Positions 17,801-26,100 of a stretch of 64,000 nucleotides of DNA are shown here, piece after piece. Source of the stretch: JBMNGH01 sp050949725 (lineage in GTDB: Bacteria > Bacillota > Thermosediminibacteria > Thermosediminibacterales > Tepidanaerobacteraceae). Each line of letters starts with the position of its first letter. Position 1 is the first letter of the stretch. Location of the stretch: contig JBMNGH010000011.1 of NCBI GenBank assembly GCA_050949725.1, positions 310,001 to 374,000 of the forward strand. The letters run 5' to 3'. The translations under genes were made by a program, and so were the position numbers. A model generated the notes under the pieces. That model had not been told where the DNA came from. It was given only the letters and a program-made list of their open reading frames with translations, and did no database searches.

Positions 17801-18745
17801 ATGGCTACATTAAAGGAGCTCTCAAGGGTTAAAGAAAGGTTTGTAGGTGGCCATAGGCTTTGCGCAGGATGCGGCCACGGAATATCAGTCAGGATGGTTT
17901 TGAATGCTGCAGGTGACGCAAATGTGGTTGTCTGTTGTGCCACAGGTTGCCTGGAAGTTGCGTCGACCATATATCCTTACACTGCATGGAACTGTTCTTT
18001 TATACACAGTGCATTTGAAAATGCTGCGGCCACTTTGAGCGGTGTTGAAGCAGCATTTAAATCACTGAAGAGACAGTCCAAACTGAATGATAACTTTAAA
18101 TTTGTCGCATTTGGAGGTGATGGGGGCACATATGATATAGGTCTGCAATCGCTTTCAGGCGCCATGGAGAGGGGTCACAACATGGTATACGTCTGTTTGA
18201 ATAACGAAGCGTATATGAATACGGGGATACAGCGCTCGAGTGCCACTCCATACTATGCCGATACGACTACAAGTCCGGCAGGGAAGGCAGTTCCGGGCAA
18301 GCAGCAGCCCAGGAAAGACTTAACAGCCATCATGGCAGCTCACAACATACCTTACGCTGCTCAGACAGCTATCAGCAGCTGGCAGGATGTCCATAAAAAG
18401 TCAAAAAAGGCATTCGATAAAGATGGCCCGTGCTTTATAAACATTTTATCTCCGTGCCCCAGAGGATGGAGGTATAACACCCCGGATAATGTAGAGCTTG
18501 TAAAGATAGCAGTTGAAACCCGATTTTGGCCGTTGTATGAAGTGGAAAACGGTGAATGGAAATTGAATTATAAGCCTAAAAAATATGTGCCGATAGAAGA
18601 ATTTTTAAAACCACAAGGGAGATTCCGCCACCTTTTCGAACCAGGTAACGGACATATTATCGAGCAAATGCAGCAAATAGTAGACAAGAAGTGGCTCGAC
18701 TTGCTTGAACGATGCAAAGAGGAAAAGAAGCTTCCACCTAAATAG
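17801..18745 (+). CDS. porB: 2-oxoacid:ferredoxin oxidoreductase, beta (TPP) subunit
   Basis: 314-residue beta subunit. CAGCGHGISVRMVL carries cysteines of the extra 4Fe-4S cluster, and GDGGTYDIGLQSLSGAMERG followed by NNEAYMNTG is the TPP/Mg motif (GDG-N). Cys near residue 48 (CCATGCLEVA) and in SPCPRGWRY complete the cluster set. The gene follows porA by 11 bases with GGAGGTG as the binding site and closes the operon; a long hairpin terminator is ~140 bases downstream. Confidence 0.92.
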   Translation: MATLKELSRVKERFVGGHRLCAGCGHGISVRMVLNAAGDANVVVCCATGCLEVASTIYPYTAWNCSFIHSAFENAAATLSGVEAAFKSLKRQSKLNDNFKFVAFGGDGGTYDIGLQSLSGAMERGHNMVYVCLNNEAYMNTGIQRSSATPYYADTTTSPAGKAVPGKQQPRKDLTAIMAAHNIPYAAQTAISSWQDVHKKSKKAFDKDGPCFINILSPCPRGWRYNTPDNVELVKIAVETRFWPLYEVENGEWKLNYKPKKYVPIEEFLKPQGRFRHLFEPGNGHIIEQMQQIVDKKWLDLLERCKEEKKLPPK

Positions 18746-18881
18746 GTATTATGCCAAACAGATGAGCGTGACATAGTTTAAGGGTAGAAATATCGGCCGA
18801 ATAAATGTCAATTTACAACGCCAGATAATGTAAAAATACACACCGGATGATGTTTTATCAAGCAACAGAGAGGTTGTTACA

Positions 18882-18935
18882 AAAAAGAGAGTGCCGCAAA
18901 GCCAAAAGTGGTTTTTTGGAACACTCTCTTTTTAT
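18882..18935 (+). terminator. Terminator of the por operon
   Basis: AAAAAGAGAGTG (18882-18893) pairs with CACTCTCTTTTT (18922-18933) over a 28-base loop containing a weaker inner pairing, ending in a T run. Confidence 0.8.
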
Positions 18936-18947
18936 TGTGGAACAAAC

Positions 18948-19065
18948 AAGGTTCCCGGGCCCCGATAGCAATCATTATTGCGATGCCTGGTGGGGTTCTT
19001 TAGCGAAGCGCAAGGTTCCTGGGCCCCGACTAGCAATCTTTGATTGCGTGTCGGGTGGGGTTCTT
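18948..19065 (+). repeat. 54-bp hairpin repeat, locus 3 (tandem pair)
   Basis: Unit 1 (18948-19000) has AAGGTTCCCGGGCCCCGA and a changed centre (GCAATCATTATTGC). Unit 2 (19012-19065) is close to consensus: CCCGACTAGCAATC, TTT, GATTGCGTGTCGGG, then TGGGGTTCTT. The 11-base spacer TAGCGAAGCGC is nearly the same as at locus 4. The remainder of the 18746-19184 gap, apart from the terminator, shows nothing further. Confidence 0.85.
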
Positions 19066-19184
19066 AATGTCATTTTTCGACCGGTTATCATAATAATATA
19101 TTAATTACAAGTATTTTAAGATATTTTCATTAATTAAATTTAATTGTATTTTAGCTTAATCTTGATTAGTAAGGGGTGAACAAC

Positions 19185-20093
19185 TTGGCAGTCAGAATTC
19201 CCAAGCTTGGAATTGCTCTTAGCGGCGGCGGTATAAGAGGAGCAGTGCATTTTGGAATACTGAAAGTACTAAAGCAAAACCGTATAATACCGGATATGTT
19301 AGCAGGAACAAGCGCAGGCAGTATTGCGGGGGCATTTTTTGCATGTGATGTGGACATAGATGATTTCATGAATAGGAAATTCAAGGAAATAAACGCACTA
19401 AACATTTTGGATCCTGCATTTTCGTGTGGGTATTTATTGATGCTGGTGTATTATTACTGGACTAAAAGGCCAATGACTATGTGGACTTTTCCGGATGGAT
19501 TGTTCAAGGGTGAAAAAATTGAGAAATATCTGGAAGACTTGTTCGGTAGGAGGAAATTTAAAGATCTTAAAATTCCACTTACCGTCATTAGCGTAGACAT
19601 AGATACAGGTGAAACAGTTGTATTTTGTCCAAACAAATGTGTGCCAAAAAGTAGACCGGCCGATACGGTTTATATAACAGACGCAAGTGTTGCAGAAGCT
19701 GTAAGGGCTAGCATATCCCTACCGGGTGTATTTGTCCCGAAGCGCATAAAAGGAAGGCGGCTTGTGGATGGAGGTATTAAAAACAACATTCCTTTAGACG
19801 TACTGTACCATCAAGGAGCTGATAAGATTATAGCTATAGACCTAGGCGTTACTAAAAAAAGGGCAAAGGCTGATTCTATCGTAGAAATACTCATGGCGAC
19901 TGTTGATATCATGGGAGACGAACTATCTTCATATATAAGGAGAAGCTATCCAGGATATTTTATTTTTCCAGACTTGCGGGGAGGTAGTTATAAAGATTTC
20001 AGTAAAGTGCCAAAATATATTAAGTATGGAGAGGATGTATGTAAAAAATCACTTCCCGGAATAAAGGATTTCATTGGCAACGTAACTAAATGA
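19185..20093 (+). CDS. Patatin-like phospholipase family protein
   Basis: 302-residue serine acyl hydrolase of the patatin/RssA family. ALSGGGIRGAVHFG is the oxyanion-hole loop, GTSAGSIAG carries the nucleophilic Ser (GxSxG, about residue 45), and LVDGGIKNNIP supplies the catalytic Asp of the Ser-Asp dyad. No signal peptide, so cytosolic or membrane-peripheral. TTG 19185 has AAGGGG nine bases upstream; GTG 19176 is too close to that site. Natural substrate unknown. Monocistronic, with the 54-bp repeat pair upstream. Confidence 0.9.
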   Translation: MAVRIPKLGIALSGGGIRGAVHFGILKVLKQNRIIPDMLAGTSAGSIAGAFFACDVDIDDFMNRKFKEINALNILDPAFSCGYLLMLVYYYWTKRPMTMWTFPDGLFKGEKIEKYLEDLFGRRKFKDLKIPLTVISVDIDTGETVVFCPNKCVPKSRPADTVYITDASVAEAVRASISLPGVFVPKRIKGRRLVDGGIKNNIPLDVLYHQGADKIIAIDLGVTKKRAKADSIVEILMATVDIMGDELSSYIRRSYPGYFIFPDLRGGSYKDFSKVPKYIKYGEDVCKKSLPGIKDFIGNVTK

Positions 20094-20157
20094 ATTCCTC
20101 AAACGACAGCGCAGTTGAAAATTGATGTAGGGTCTGGAAATCATGTTGTTTCACAAT

Positions 20158-20190
20158 AAAAAAAGAAGCCATCCCCAGCTTCTTTTTTTA
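20158..20190. terminator. Bidirectional terminator
   Basis: AAAAAAAGAAGC (20158-20169) pairs with GCTTCTTTTTTT (from 20178), loop CATCCCCA. A-run on one side and T-run on the other make it work for both the patatin gene and the small leftward gene, whose stop it overlaps. Confidence 0.85.
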
Positions 20191-20292
20191 ATGCTCCATA
20201 TATCCTGATTTGTATAATATGTCAAGCATATACTCTTCATACTGTTTTTCAATGTCTTCATTTTCGCACGGTATTGTATCTAATAAATTCAT
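20188..20292 (-). CDS. 34-residue small protein, unknown
   Basis: MNLLDTIPCENEDIEKQYEE starts a 34-residue acidic, helical peptide with one Cys and several aromatic residues near the end. I do not recognise it. It looks real because AAGGAGGG lies seven bases before ATG 20292, a near-consensus promoter (TTGACT, 17 bp, TATAAT) is about 40 bp upstream, and a terminator closes it exactly. No membrane segment. Could be a small regulator or structural sporulation peptide; that is guesswork. Confidence 0.6.
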   Translation of the reverse strand: MNLLDTIPCENEDIEKQYEEYMLDILYKSGYMEH

Positions 20293-20334
20293 GAGCACCC
20301 TCCTTGTATAATTGTATACGAGTATTATAGTTTT

Positions 20335-20363
20335 ATTATACACACTTATGCAATAGAAGTCAA
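20335..20363 (-). promoter_or_regulatory. Sigma-A promoter of the small protein gene
   Basis: Read leftward: TTGACT (20363-20358), 17-base spacer, TATAAT (20340-20335). Just downstream, TATAATAC and GTATACAATTATA form an imperfect inverted repeat that could be an operator. Confidence 0.75.
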
Positions 20364-20570
20364 CAAAAATTTTCGTAAATTTTCTGCTAACGAACATTAT
20401 TAATAATTATAATGTGATATCAAAAAGCTTTTAGGAATTACTCTTGAAAACATGTTATTGAATCTTAGTATTGATTTTATTCGGTTAATTGTTAAAAAGG
20501 AAAATTCAAATTGAGAGCTAGTTTTTTGAATCTATTGTCTTTGGTCTTTGGGAAATAAACAAGCATAAAA

Positions 20571-20592
20571 AAACCGAGGGGAAAACCCCTCG
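20571..20592 (-). terminator. Terminator of the decayed ABC operon
   Basis: CGAGGGG (20575-20581), AAAA, CCCCTCG (20586-20592); on the minus strand the hairpin is followed by GGTTTTTTT. Confidence 0.9.
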
Positions 20593-20596
20593 ACAG

Positions 20597-21110
20597 TTAC
20601 GCCTTAGCTTTGTTTGTTCTTATGCTATAATTTGCTGTAAACCAACCCACAAGCAATCCGACTATATAACCCAAAGCGGTGATCATACTACCTGAATTAG
20701 AAAAACTGGATTCTCCCAACCAGCTAAAGATTACTCCAACCAACAAAGAACTGCATACTGCCACTCCCACTTTGAAAAATGCCTCAGTTGATTCAAATTC
20801 CAGTGTTTCACCGCTTCGCTCCGGTTTATTGCGGTCAAAGAGCAGTTTTGATGCTATGAGCATTACTATGGCCGATATAAAGTGAAATAGCAGCGGTACA
20901 TTTTCTAACTTGTCCAGTACCGCCAGGATCATGTAATTCCCAAAGGCATCCAAAAATCTATAGATGACAGACGAACCAGATCCCCATATGGACATATTTG
21001 CCTCAATAAGCCCTGCAAAGCCTAGAGGAAATACGAAGAATATAATTGTCAGCACTAACTGGGATATGGTAGTCCCTGTCAAACTGGCAAAGAGTAAAGA
21101 GAAACTCAGT
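20597..21110 (-). pseudogene. ABC-2 type permease, truncated
   Basis: The frame reads FFRLFVILSFSLLFAS from ~21110 and continues to 20597 with four to five membrane segments, ending NYSIRTNKAKA. The N-terminal membrane region expected of such permeases and any start codon are missing; the frame begins abruptly at the junction with the ATPase remnant, so a deletion has fused the end of one gene to the middle of the next. It would have been the membrane partner of a YtrB-like ATPase. Confidence 0.7.
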
Positions 21111-21643
21111 ATGACAAATAACCTAAAGAAGTCTGAATTTTTCTCACCTTGCTTTTTAAATTCTCAATACTGTCTTCTAACAGTATTCTCCCTTCATGAA
21201 TAATGCCGATATGGTCACAAATCTGCTCAAGTTGCCCTAAATTGTGACTGGAAATCATAACCGTTGTTTTGTTTGTACTTACTTCTTCAACAATCAGATT
21301 TAACACCTTCCGCATAACAACAGGGTCCAAGCCTGATGTCGGTTCATCTAAAACTAAAACTTCAGGCATGACGGATAGGCTTAAGAGTATGGCAAGCTGG
21401 GTTTTCATTCCCTTTGAAAGGTATTTAATCTTTTTATTGTCTTTGATCGATCTTCTCACCCGAAATGGTTACTTCACCTCTTTCCGGCTCATAAATGTCC
21501 ACCAAGCATTTTAACAAAGTGGTTTTCCCCGCTCCGTTGGGCCCTATCAGGCCATATATGGAACCCGCTTTTACATGAATGTTTATGTTGTCAAGGATTT
21601 TTACCCCACCTAGGTATTTATCTAAACCTTTAATTTTTATCAT
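21106..21643 (-). pseudogene. YtrB-like ABC ATPase with internal deletion
   Basis: The N-terminal part (from MIKIKG at 21643) contains Walker A GLIGPNGAGKTTLLKCL. After VTISGEKID the reading frame breaks near 21440, and the next frame resumes at KYLSKGMKTQLAILLSLS (a variant signature motif), LVLDEPTSGLDP (Walker B) and SSHNLGQLEQICD (H loop). Roughly 50-60 residues including the Q-loop region are missing between them. The C-terminal end runs into the permease remnant. The product cannot be a working ATPase. Confidence 0.8.
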
Positions 21644-22028
21644 CGGCCTCGGTTCCCTCCATTTCATCCACTAATTCTTTGATAAGGGAAATCAGTCCTT
21701 CTTTACTAAAGCCCATATATAGGGCTTCCACAATTCCCTTTTTGAAAGTTTCTTTTAGTTCAATTAACCTGTATTCGTCTATTGTGGGCCTGTATTCCTT
21801 TGAAATAAATGTGCCTCTGCCTTGAACGGTAACCACAACTTTTTCCCTCTCCAATTCTTTATAAGCTTTCTGTACCGTATTGGGATTTAAAGTCAACATC
21901 TTGGCCATCTCCCTTACCGATGGCATCTTTTCTCCCGGTTCAAACAATCCCTTCAAAATCCCTTCTTTAATACCATTTATAATTTGAGCATAAATGGGTG
22001 TACTGCTTGTCGCGTCTATCTCAATCAA
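21630..22028 (-). CDS. GntR family (YtrA subfamily) regulator
   Basis: 132-residue regulator with an N-terminal GntR winged helix (PIYAQIINGIKEGILKG, PSVREMAKMLTLNPNTVQKAYKELE, VQGRGTFIS) and the short YtrA-type helical tail instead of a ligand-binding domain. TTG 22028 is chosen because GGGAGGTG precedes it by six bases. It overlaps the ATPase remnant by 14 bases, the usual arrangement with YtrB-like transporters. The regulator itself appears intact although its target operon has decayed. Confidence 0.85.
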   Translation of the reverse strand: MIEIDATSSTPIYAQIINGIKEGILKGLFEPGEKMPSVREMAKMLTLNPNTVQKAYKELEREKVVVTVQGRGTFISKEYRPTIDEYRLIELKETFKKGIVEALYMGFSKEGLISLIKELVDEMEGTEADDKN

Positions 22029-22060
22029 TTTATCACCTCCCAGCAAACATGGTGTACGAA

Positions 22061-22083
22061 GTGTATTAGTAGTAATAATACAC
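22061..22083. promoter_or_regulatory. Candidate operator of the GntR (YtrA-like) regulator
   Basis: GTGTATTA (22061-22068) and TAATACAC (22076-22083) form a perfect 8-bp inverted repeat about 35 bp upstream of the regulator start. YtrA-type regulators bind inverted repeats in their own promoters. Confidence 0.55.
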
Positions 22084-22259
22084 TATAGACATTATAACTT
22101 TTCGAATAAATAAAAGTCAATACCTTTTAGATTTTTTCAATATTGTATATAGAATTGGCTCTTTCTTTGACCGAAGTTACATCCTCGAAGAAGTGCAAAT
22201 TTTAATCTAGCAAGACTATATGCCCTGCAAAGTCGATACTAAGAAATGGATTAATAAAT

Positions 22260-22288
22260 TTGACTTAATGATGATATTGGAATATAAT
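22260..22288 (+). promoter_or_regulatory. Promoter of rubredoxin-like/perR pair
   Basis: TTGACT (22260-22265), 17-base spacer, TATAAT (22283-22288), about 40 bp before the first gene. The A/T-rich flank has no perfect PerR box. Confidence 0.8.
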
Positions 22289-22329
22289 TAAAGCAAATAA
22301 TAACTGTTACCAAAGGAGGTGCTCCCAAA

Positions 22330-22461
22330 ATGGCAGTTTTTAAATGTGGTGTGTGCGGATATGAAAAAGAGTCCCGTTGCAAGCCGAGAAAATGTCCGGA
22401 ATGTGAATCTAAAGCTACTTTTGAAAAAAAGGATTCGGCCGGGGAGAAAAAAGATAAATGA
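22330..22461 (+). CDS. Rubredoxin-like small zinc/iron-ribbon protein
   Basis: 43 residues: FKCGVCGYEKE, then RCKPRKCPECESKATFEKK, giving a four-cysteine CxxC...CxxC knuckle as in rubredoxin-like domains of rubrerythrins. Strong site AAAGGAGG before ATG 22330. Its stop overlaps the start of the Fur/PerR gene (ATGA), so the two are translationally coupled. Likely binds one iron or zinc and acts in electron transfer or peroxide defence together with the regulator; that role is inferred from neighbour and fold. Too short for most gene callers. Confidence 0.75.
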   Translation: MAVFKCGVCGYEKESRCKPRKCPECESKATFEKKDSAGEKKDK

Positions 22462-22859
22462 GTGAATCGAAGGGGTTTATAAGAAGGACGAAGCAACGTG
22501 ACTTGATTTTGAAAACCCTCAGGAGTACAAAATCACACCCTACTGCAGATTGGATATATGAGCAGGTTAAAAAACAAATGCCTAATATAAGCCTTGGCAC
22601 CGTTTATAGAAATCTGGCCACATTAAAAGAAATGGGCCAAATAATGGAATTAAACTATGGGAGCAAGTATAGTAGATTTGACGGCAATCCTGTAAACCAC
22701 TATCATTTTGTTTGTACTGTTTGTGGTTCTGTTATCGATCTGGAGCACTGTCCGGTTGACGAGGAACTTGACAGACGTGTTGAAAAGGACAATGATGTTG
22801 AAATTTTTTATCACAGGACAGAGTTTTACGGTATTTGCAATGATTGTAAAAAAATATAA
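22458..22859 (+). CDS. perR: Fur family regulator, PerR-like
   Basis: 133-residue metalloregulator. The N-terminal winged helix includes RRTKQRDLILKTL and ISLGTVYRNLATLKEMGQI; the dimer/metal domain has HYHFVCTVCGSVIDLE and YGICNDCK, the two CxxC pairs that bind structural zinc, with His-rich regulatory site residues. PerR-type proteins sense peroxide by metal-catalysed oxidation and repress rubrerythrin and related genes. Coupling to a rubredoxin-like gene favours PerR over Fur or Zur. Followed by a hairpin at 22891. Confidence 0.8.
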   Translation: MSESKGFIRRTKQRDLILKTLRSTKSHPTADWIYEQVKKQMPNISLGTVYRNLATLKEMGQIMELNYGSKYSRFDGNPVNHYHFVCTVCGSVIDLEHCPVDEELDRRVEKDNDVEIFYHRTEFYGICNDCKKI

Positions 22860-22890
22860 TTGTAAAAAAATACAATAGCTATATAGTTTT

Positions 22891-22914
22891 GCGGTCTTAA
22901 CAAGACCGCTATTT
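22891..22914 (+). terminator. Terminator after perR
   Basis: GCGGTCTT (22891-22898) and AAGACCGC (22902-22909), three-base loop region, followed by TATTTGTATTT. Confidence 0.75.
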
Positions 22915-23044
22915 GTATTTATATACAATTTTTTCTGTAAAAAGGCAGGCCGATTTGTGAAAAAGTTAGTAAAAATAAAGATGATTTAACAGGGAAGAAT
23001 ATGGAATACATAAAAAAGTATAATCGGTTTTTTCAAAGTTGCCT

Positions 23045-23092
23045 ATCCAAGATATAGTGCATTATAATAATAAGTGCTACTACATATAGTAT
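23045..23092. promoter_or_regulatory. Tandem NrdR-like boxes upstream of nrdJ
   Basis: ATCCAAGATATAGTGC (23045-23060) matches 13 of 16 positions of the NrdR box (ACACAAGATATWGTGT orientation) and CTACTACATATAGTAT (23077-23092) matches 11. They are 32 bp apart start to start, three helical turns, which is the usual NrdR arrangement. Located 70-115 bp before the nrdJ start. Confidence 0.65.
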
Positions 23093-23159
23093 TTAATCTG
23101 ATCCCTTTTTTTAATACTCATTTAAAGTAGCTTATAAACTTATTCTAGGTGGGTGTACT

Positions 23160-26100
23160 ATGGATAAAAAAAATCTCAGCTTTTCAGAAAATGCTAAAAC
23201 AGTGTTGAAAAAGAGATATTTGGCAAAAGACGTATCAGGTGATGTGGTGGAATCCCCAGAAGATATGATACAAAGAGTTGCAGATGCCATTGCAAGTGCA
23301 GAAGAGAAATATGCAAACGGGGACTTTGAACATTGGAGACAGGCGTTTTATGATATGATGGCAGAGCTTAAGTTTTTGCCTAATTCTCCTACTTTAATGA
23401 ATGCCGGTAGGGAACTTGGTCAGTTGTCGGCCTGTTTTGTGCTGCCTGTGGAAGATTCTATGGAGGGAATTTTTGATTCTATTAAGTCAGCAGCCCTTAT
23501 ACATAAAAGTGGAGGTGGAACAGGATTTAGCTTTTCACGCCTTCGGCCAAAAGGTGCCACGGTAAAGTCTACGGGAGGTGTAGCATCGGGGCCTATATCT
23601 TTCATGAAGGTATTTAATTCTGCCACAGAAGCTGTAAAGCAGGGTGGATGTGTGGATGAAAATACCAGGATTTCTACTGCGGAGGGCCTTGTTAAAATAA
23701 AAGATTTGGGGCCCTGTGACCTTCCGGAGGACAGCTGGCATAAATACGTTGTGCCTTTAAAACTTTATACTGATGAAGGTATAAAAGAAGCTGACGAATT
23801 TTATGTTCACGGTAAAGCTAAGGTTAAAAAAATAACCACTGAGTGCGGTTATTCTGTTACTATTACCCATGAACATCGGCTCAGGGTAATAGACAGTGAC
23901 GGCAACTATGTTTGGAAATACGCCAAAGACATCAAAAAAGGCGATTGGCTTGCTCTAAAGAAAAATACTTATCCTGAGACTACTGATTACCGGTTGCCGG
24001 AGTTTGCATATGAGCCCCCTTTTAATGTCAAGGATATAATTTTGCCTCAAGAACCGTCTGAAGACCTTGGGGAATTTATAGGATGCTTTATAGGTGACGG
24101 TAGTATAAGTTTTAATGAAAGAGGCACAGGTCGAGTGATATTTTCTGTTGCCGATGAAGAGTCAGAAGTTTTGGATAGAATAATTAGCCTAGGCAAAAAA
24201 CTTTTTGCCGTAGAACCTGTTATAAACAAAAAGCCAGAAGATAAGAGTTCAAATCTTTTTTATAATTCTACGGTGCTTGCCCAATGGCTAAAACATATCG
24301 GTGTTGACAAGGTTTCTTCTATGGATGTGAGAGTTCCTGAGATAGCCTTTCGTGGGGGAATGAGGTTTGCCATAGGATTTTTGAGAGGTCTATTTAGTGC
24401 AGATGGATACGTAAGCAAGGAGGGCTATGTAACCTTATATTCTGTTTCAAAAGAATTAATTGATGGTGTGAAAGAACTGTTACTTGCCCTTGGCATTCCT
24501 TCAAGAACATTAATCAACACTGATCGACGGGATTCTTTCGGCAAAAGTCCTGTATACAAGCTTAACATAATTACAAAAGAGGGTTATGCCATTTTTAGAG
24601 ATAAGATAGGATTTATCTCTGCAGCAAAGAACGATCGATTGGACTTAATTGATGATAGACTATTTGAATATAATGATGTCATACCAAATCAACAACTGGT
24701 TTTTGCCCAAATCTACAACGGTTCGGGCAAAGGATGCGGACCGGGAAGGACATCCTTAGGTGCAAATCGGAAGCTTTACAGGGAGATACAGCGCTATTTG
24801 CCAAATGTGGCTGCACCGAGAAATTTGAATCGCAGTAGGTTGCGTTACCTAGTGGAGAAATATAAGGAAGTAGCTGAAAGTCCGCTGAAATGGTTTTTAG
24901 AAAATGACCAGTTTTATGACAAAGTTGAAAGTATCGAAGATGATGAGGCATTTACACTGGACCTATCTGTGCCTGATAATAATACTTATATAGCTGCCGG
25001 CTTTATAAGTCATAATACACGCCGGGGTGCCAACATGGGTATCCTTCGTGTGGATCACCCGGATATTCTGGATTTTATTAAATGTAAGAAAAACGATAAG
25101 GAAATCACCAATTTCAACATAAGTGTTGCTATTACCGATAAATTTATGGAAGCACTGCAAAAGGATGAGGAATATGACTTGATAGATCCACACACCAATA
25201 AACCTACCGGCAGACTTAAGGCCAGGGAAGTTTTCGAATTAATAGTGGACATGGCCTGGAACAACGGAGAGCCTGGAATTGTATTTATCGATAGGATGAA
25301 TGAGGACAACCCTACCCCCACTGTCGGAGTCATCGAAAGCACCAACCCATGCGGAGAGCAACCCTTGTTACCATTTGAATCATGTTTTGCTCCGGATACA
25401 CGTATTTTGACCGATAAGGGTTGGGAAACTGTAGAGGAAGCCTATCAGAGGCAACAAAGGGGCGAACAGATTTCTGTTTACACGGATGGCCTGGTGATTA
25501 ACGAGGCTGGTCTTACACTCCGACCTTCAACAGTTGTACCCATAGGGGAAAAAGATATCGTGGCTGTAGAACTTCAGAATGGTCAGCGGATTAGGGTGAC
25601 TCCGGATCACAACATACTTACTCAACGGGGATGGGTACCGGCAGGTCAGCTGGAAGATAAGGATTTTGTCTATCTGCCTGATGGAGTAGTTTCCATGGAA
25701 GATACAATCATTGAAAACAGTGAGTATTATCAAATGTTGGGTTGGATGATTGGTGATGGATGGCATACACAAAAGTCCAGCGGATTGGTCTTCGGGCCTG
25801 AAGATGACCTGGCAGAAAGACAGCTTTTGCCGGTGTTTCAGGAGTTATGTGCTAATTTGATAAGCCCTAGGTCAAATGGAAGGATTCCTCAAGGGAGCCG
25901 CGATGAAAACGGTGTTTTAACGGTGTCTTGTACAAATACAGGTGTAAGACAATACCTTATCGAAAATGGCATGGAATTTAGTCTGTCAAGAGATAAACGT
26001 GTTCCGGATTCTATCATGCAAGCTGATGCAAAGATTCAGATAGAATTTTTGAAAGGTCTTTTTGGAGCTGAGGGATACGTTGATAGTAAGCGTGCTAAGG

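Noticed and set aside
22910..23159. Cobalamin riboswitch before the B12-dependent nrdJ
   Set aside because: No B12-box-like sequence could be found; only the NrdR-like boxes are present.
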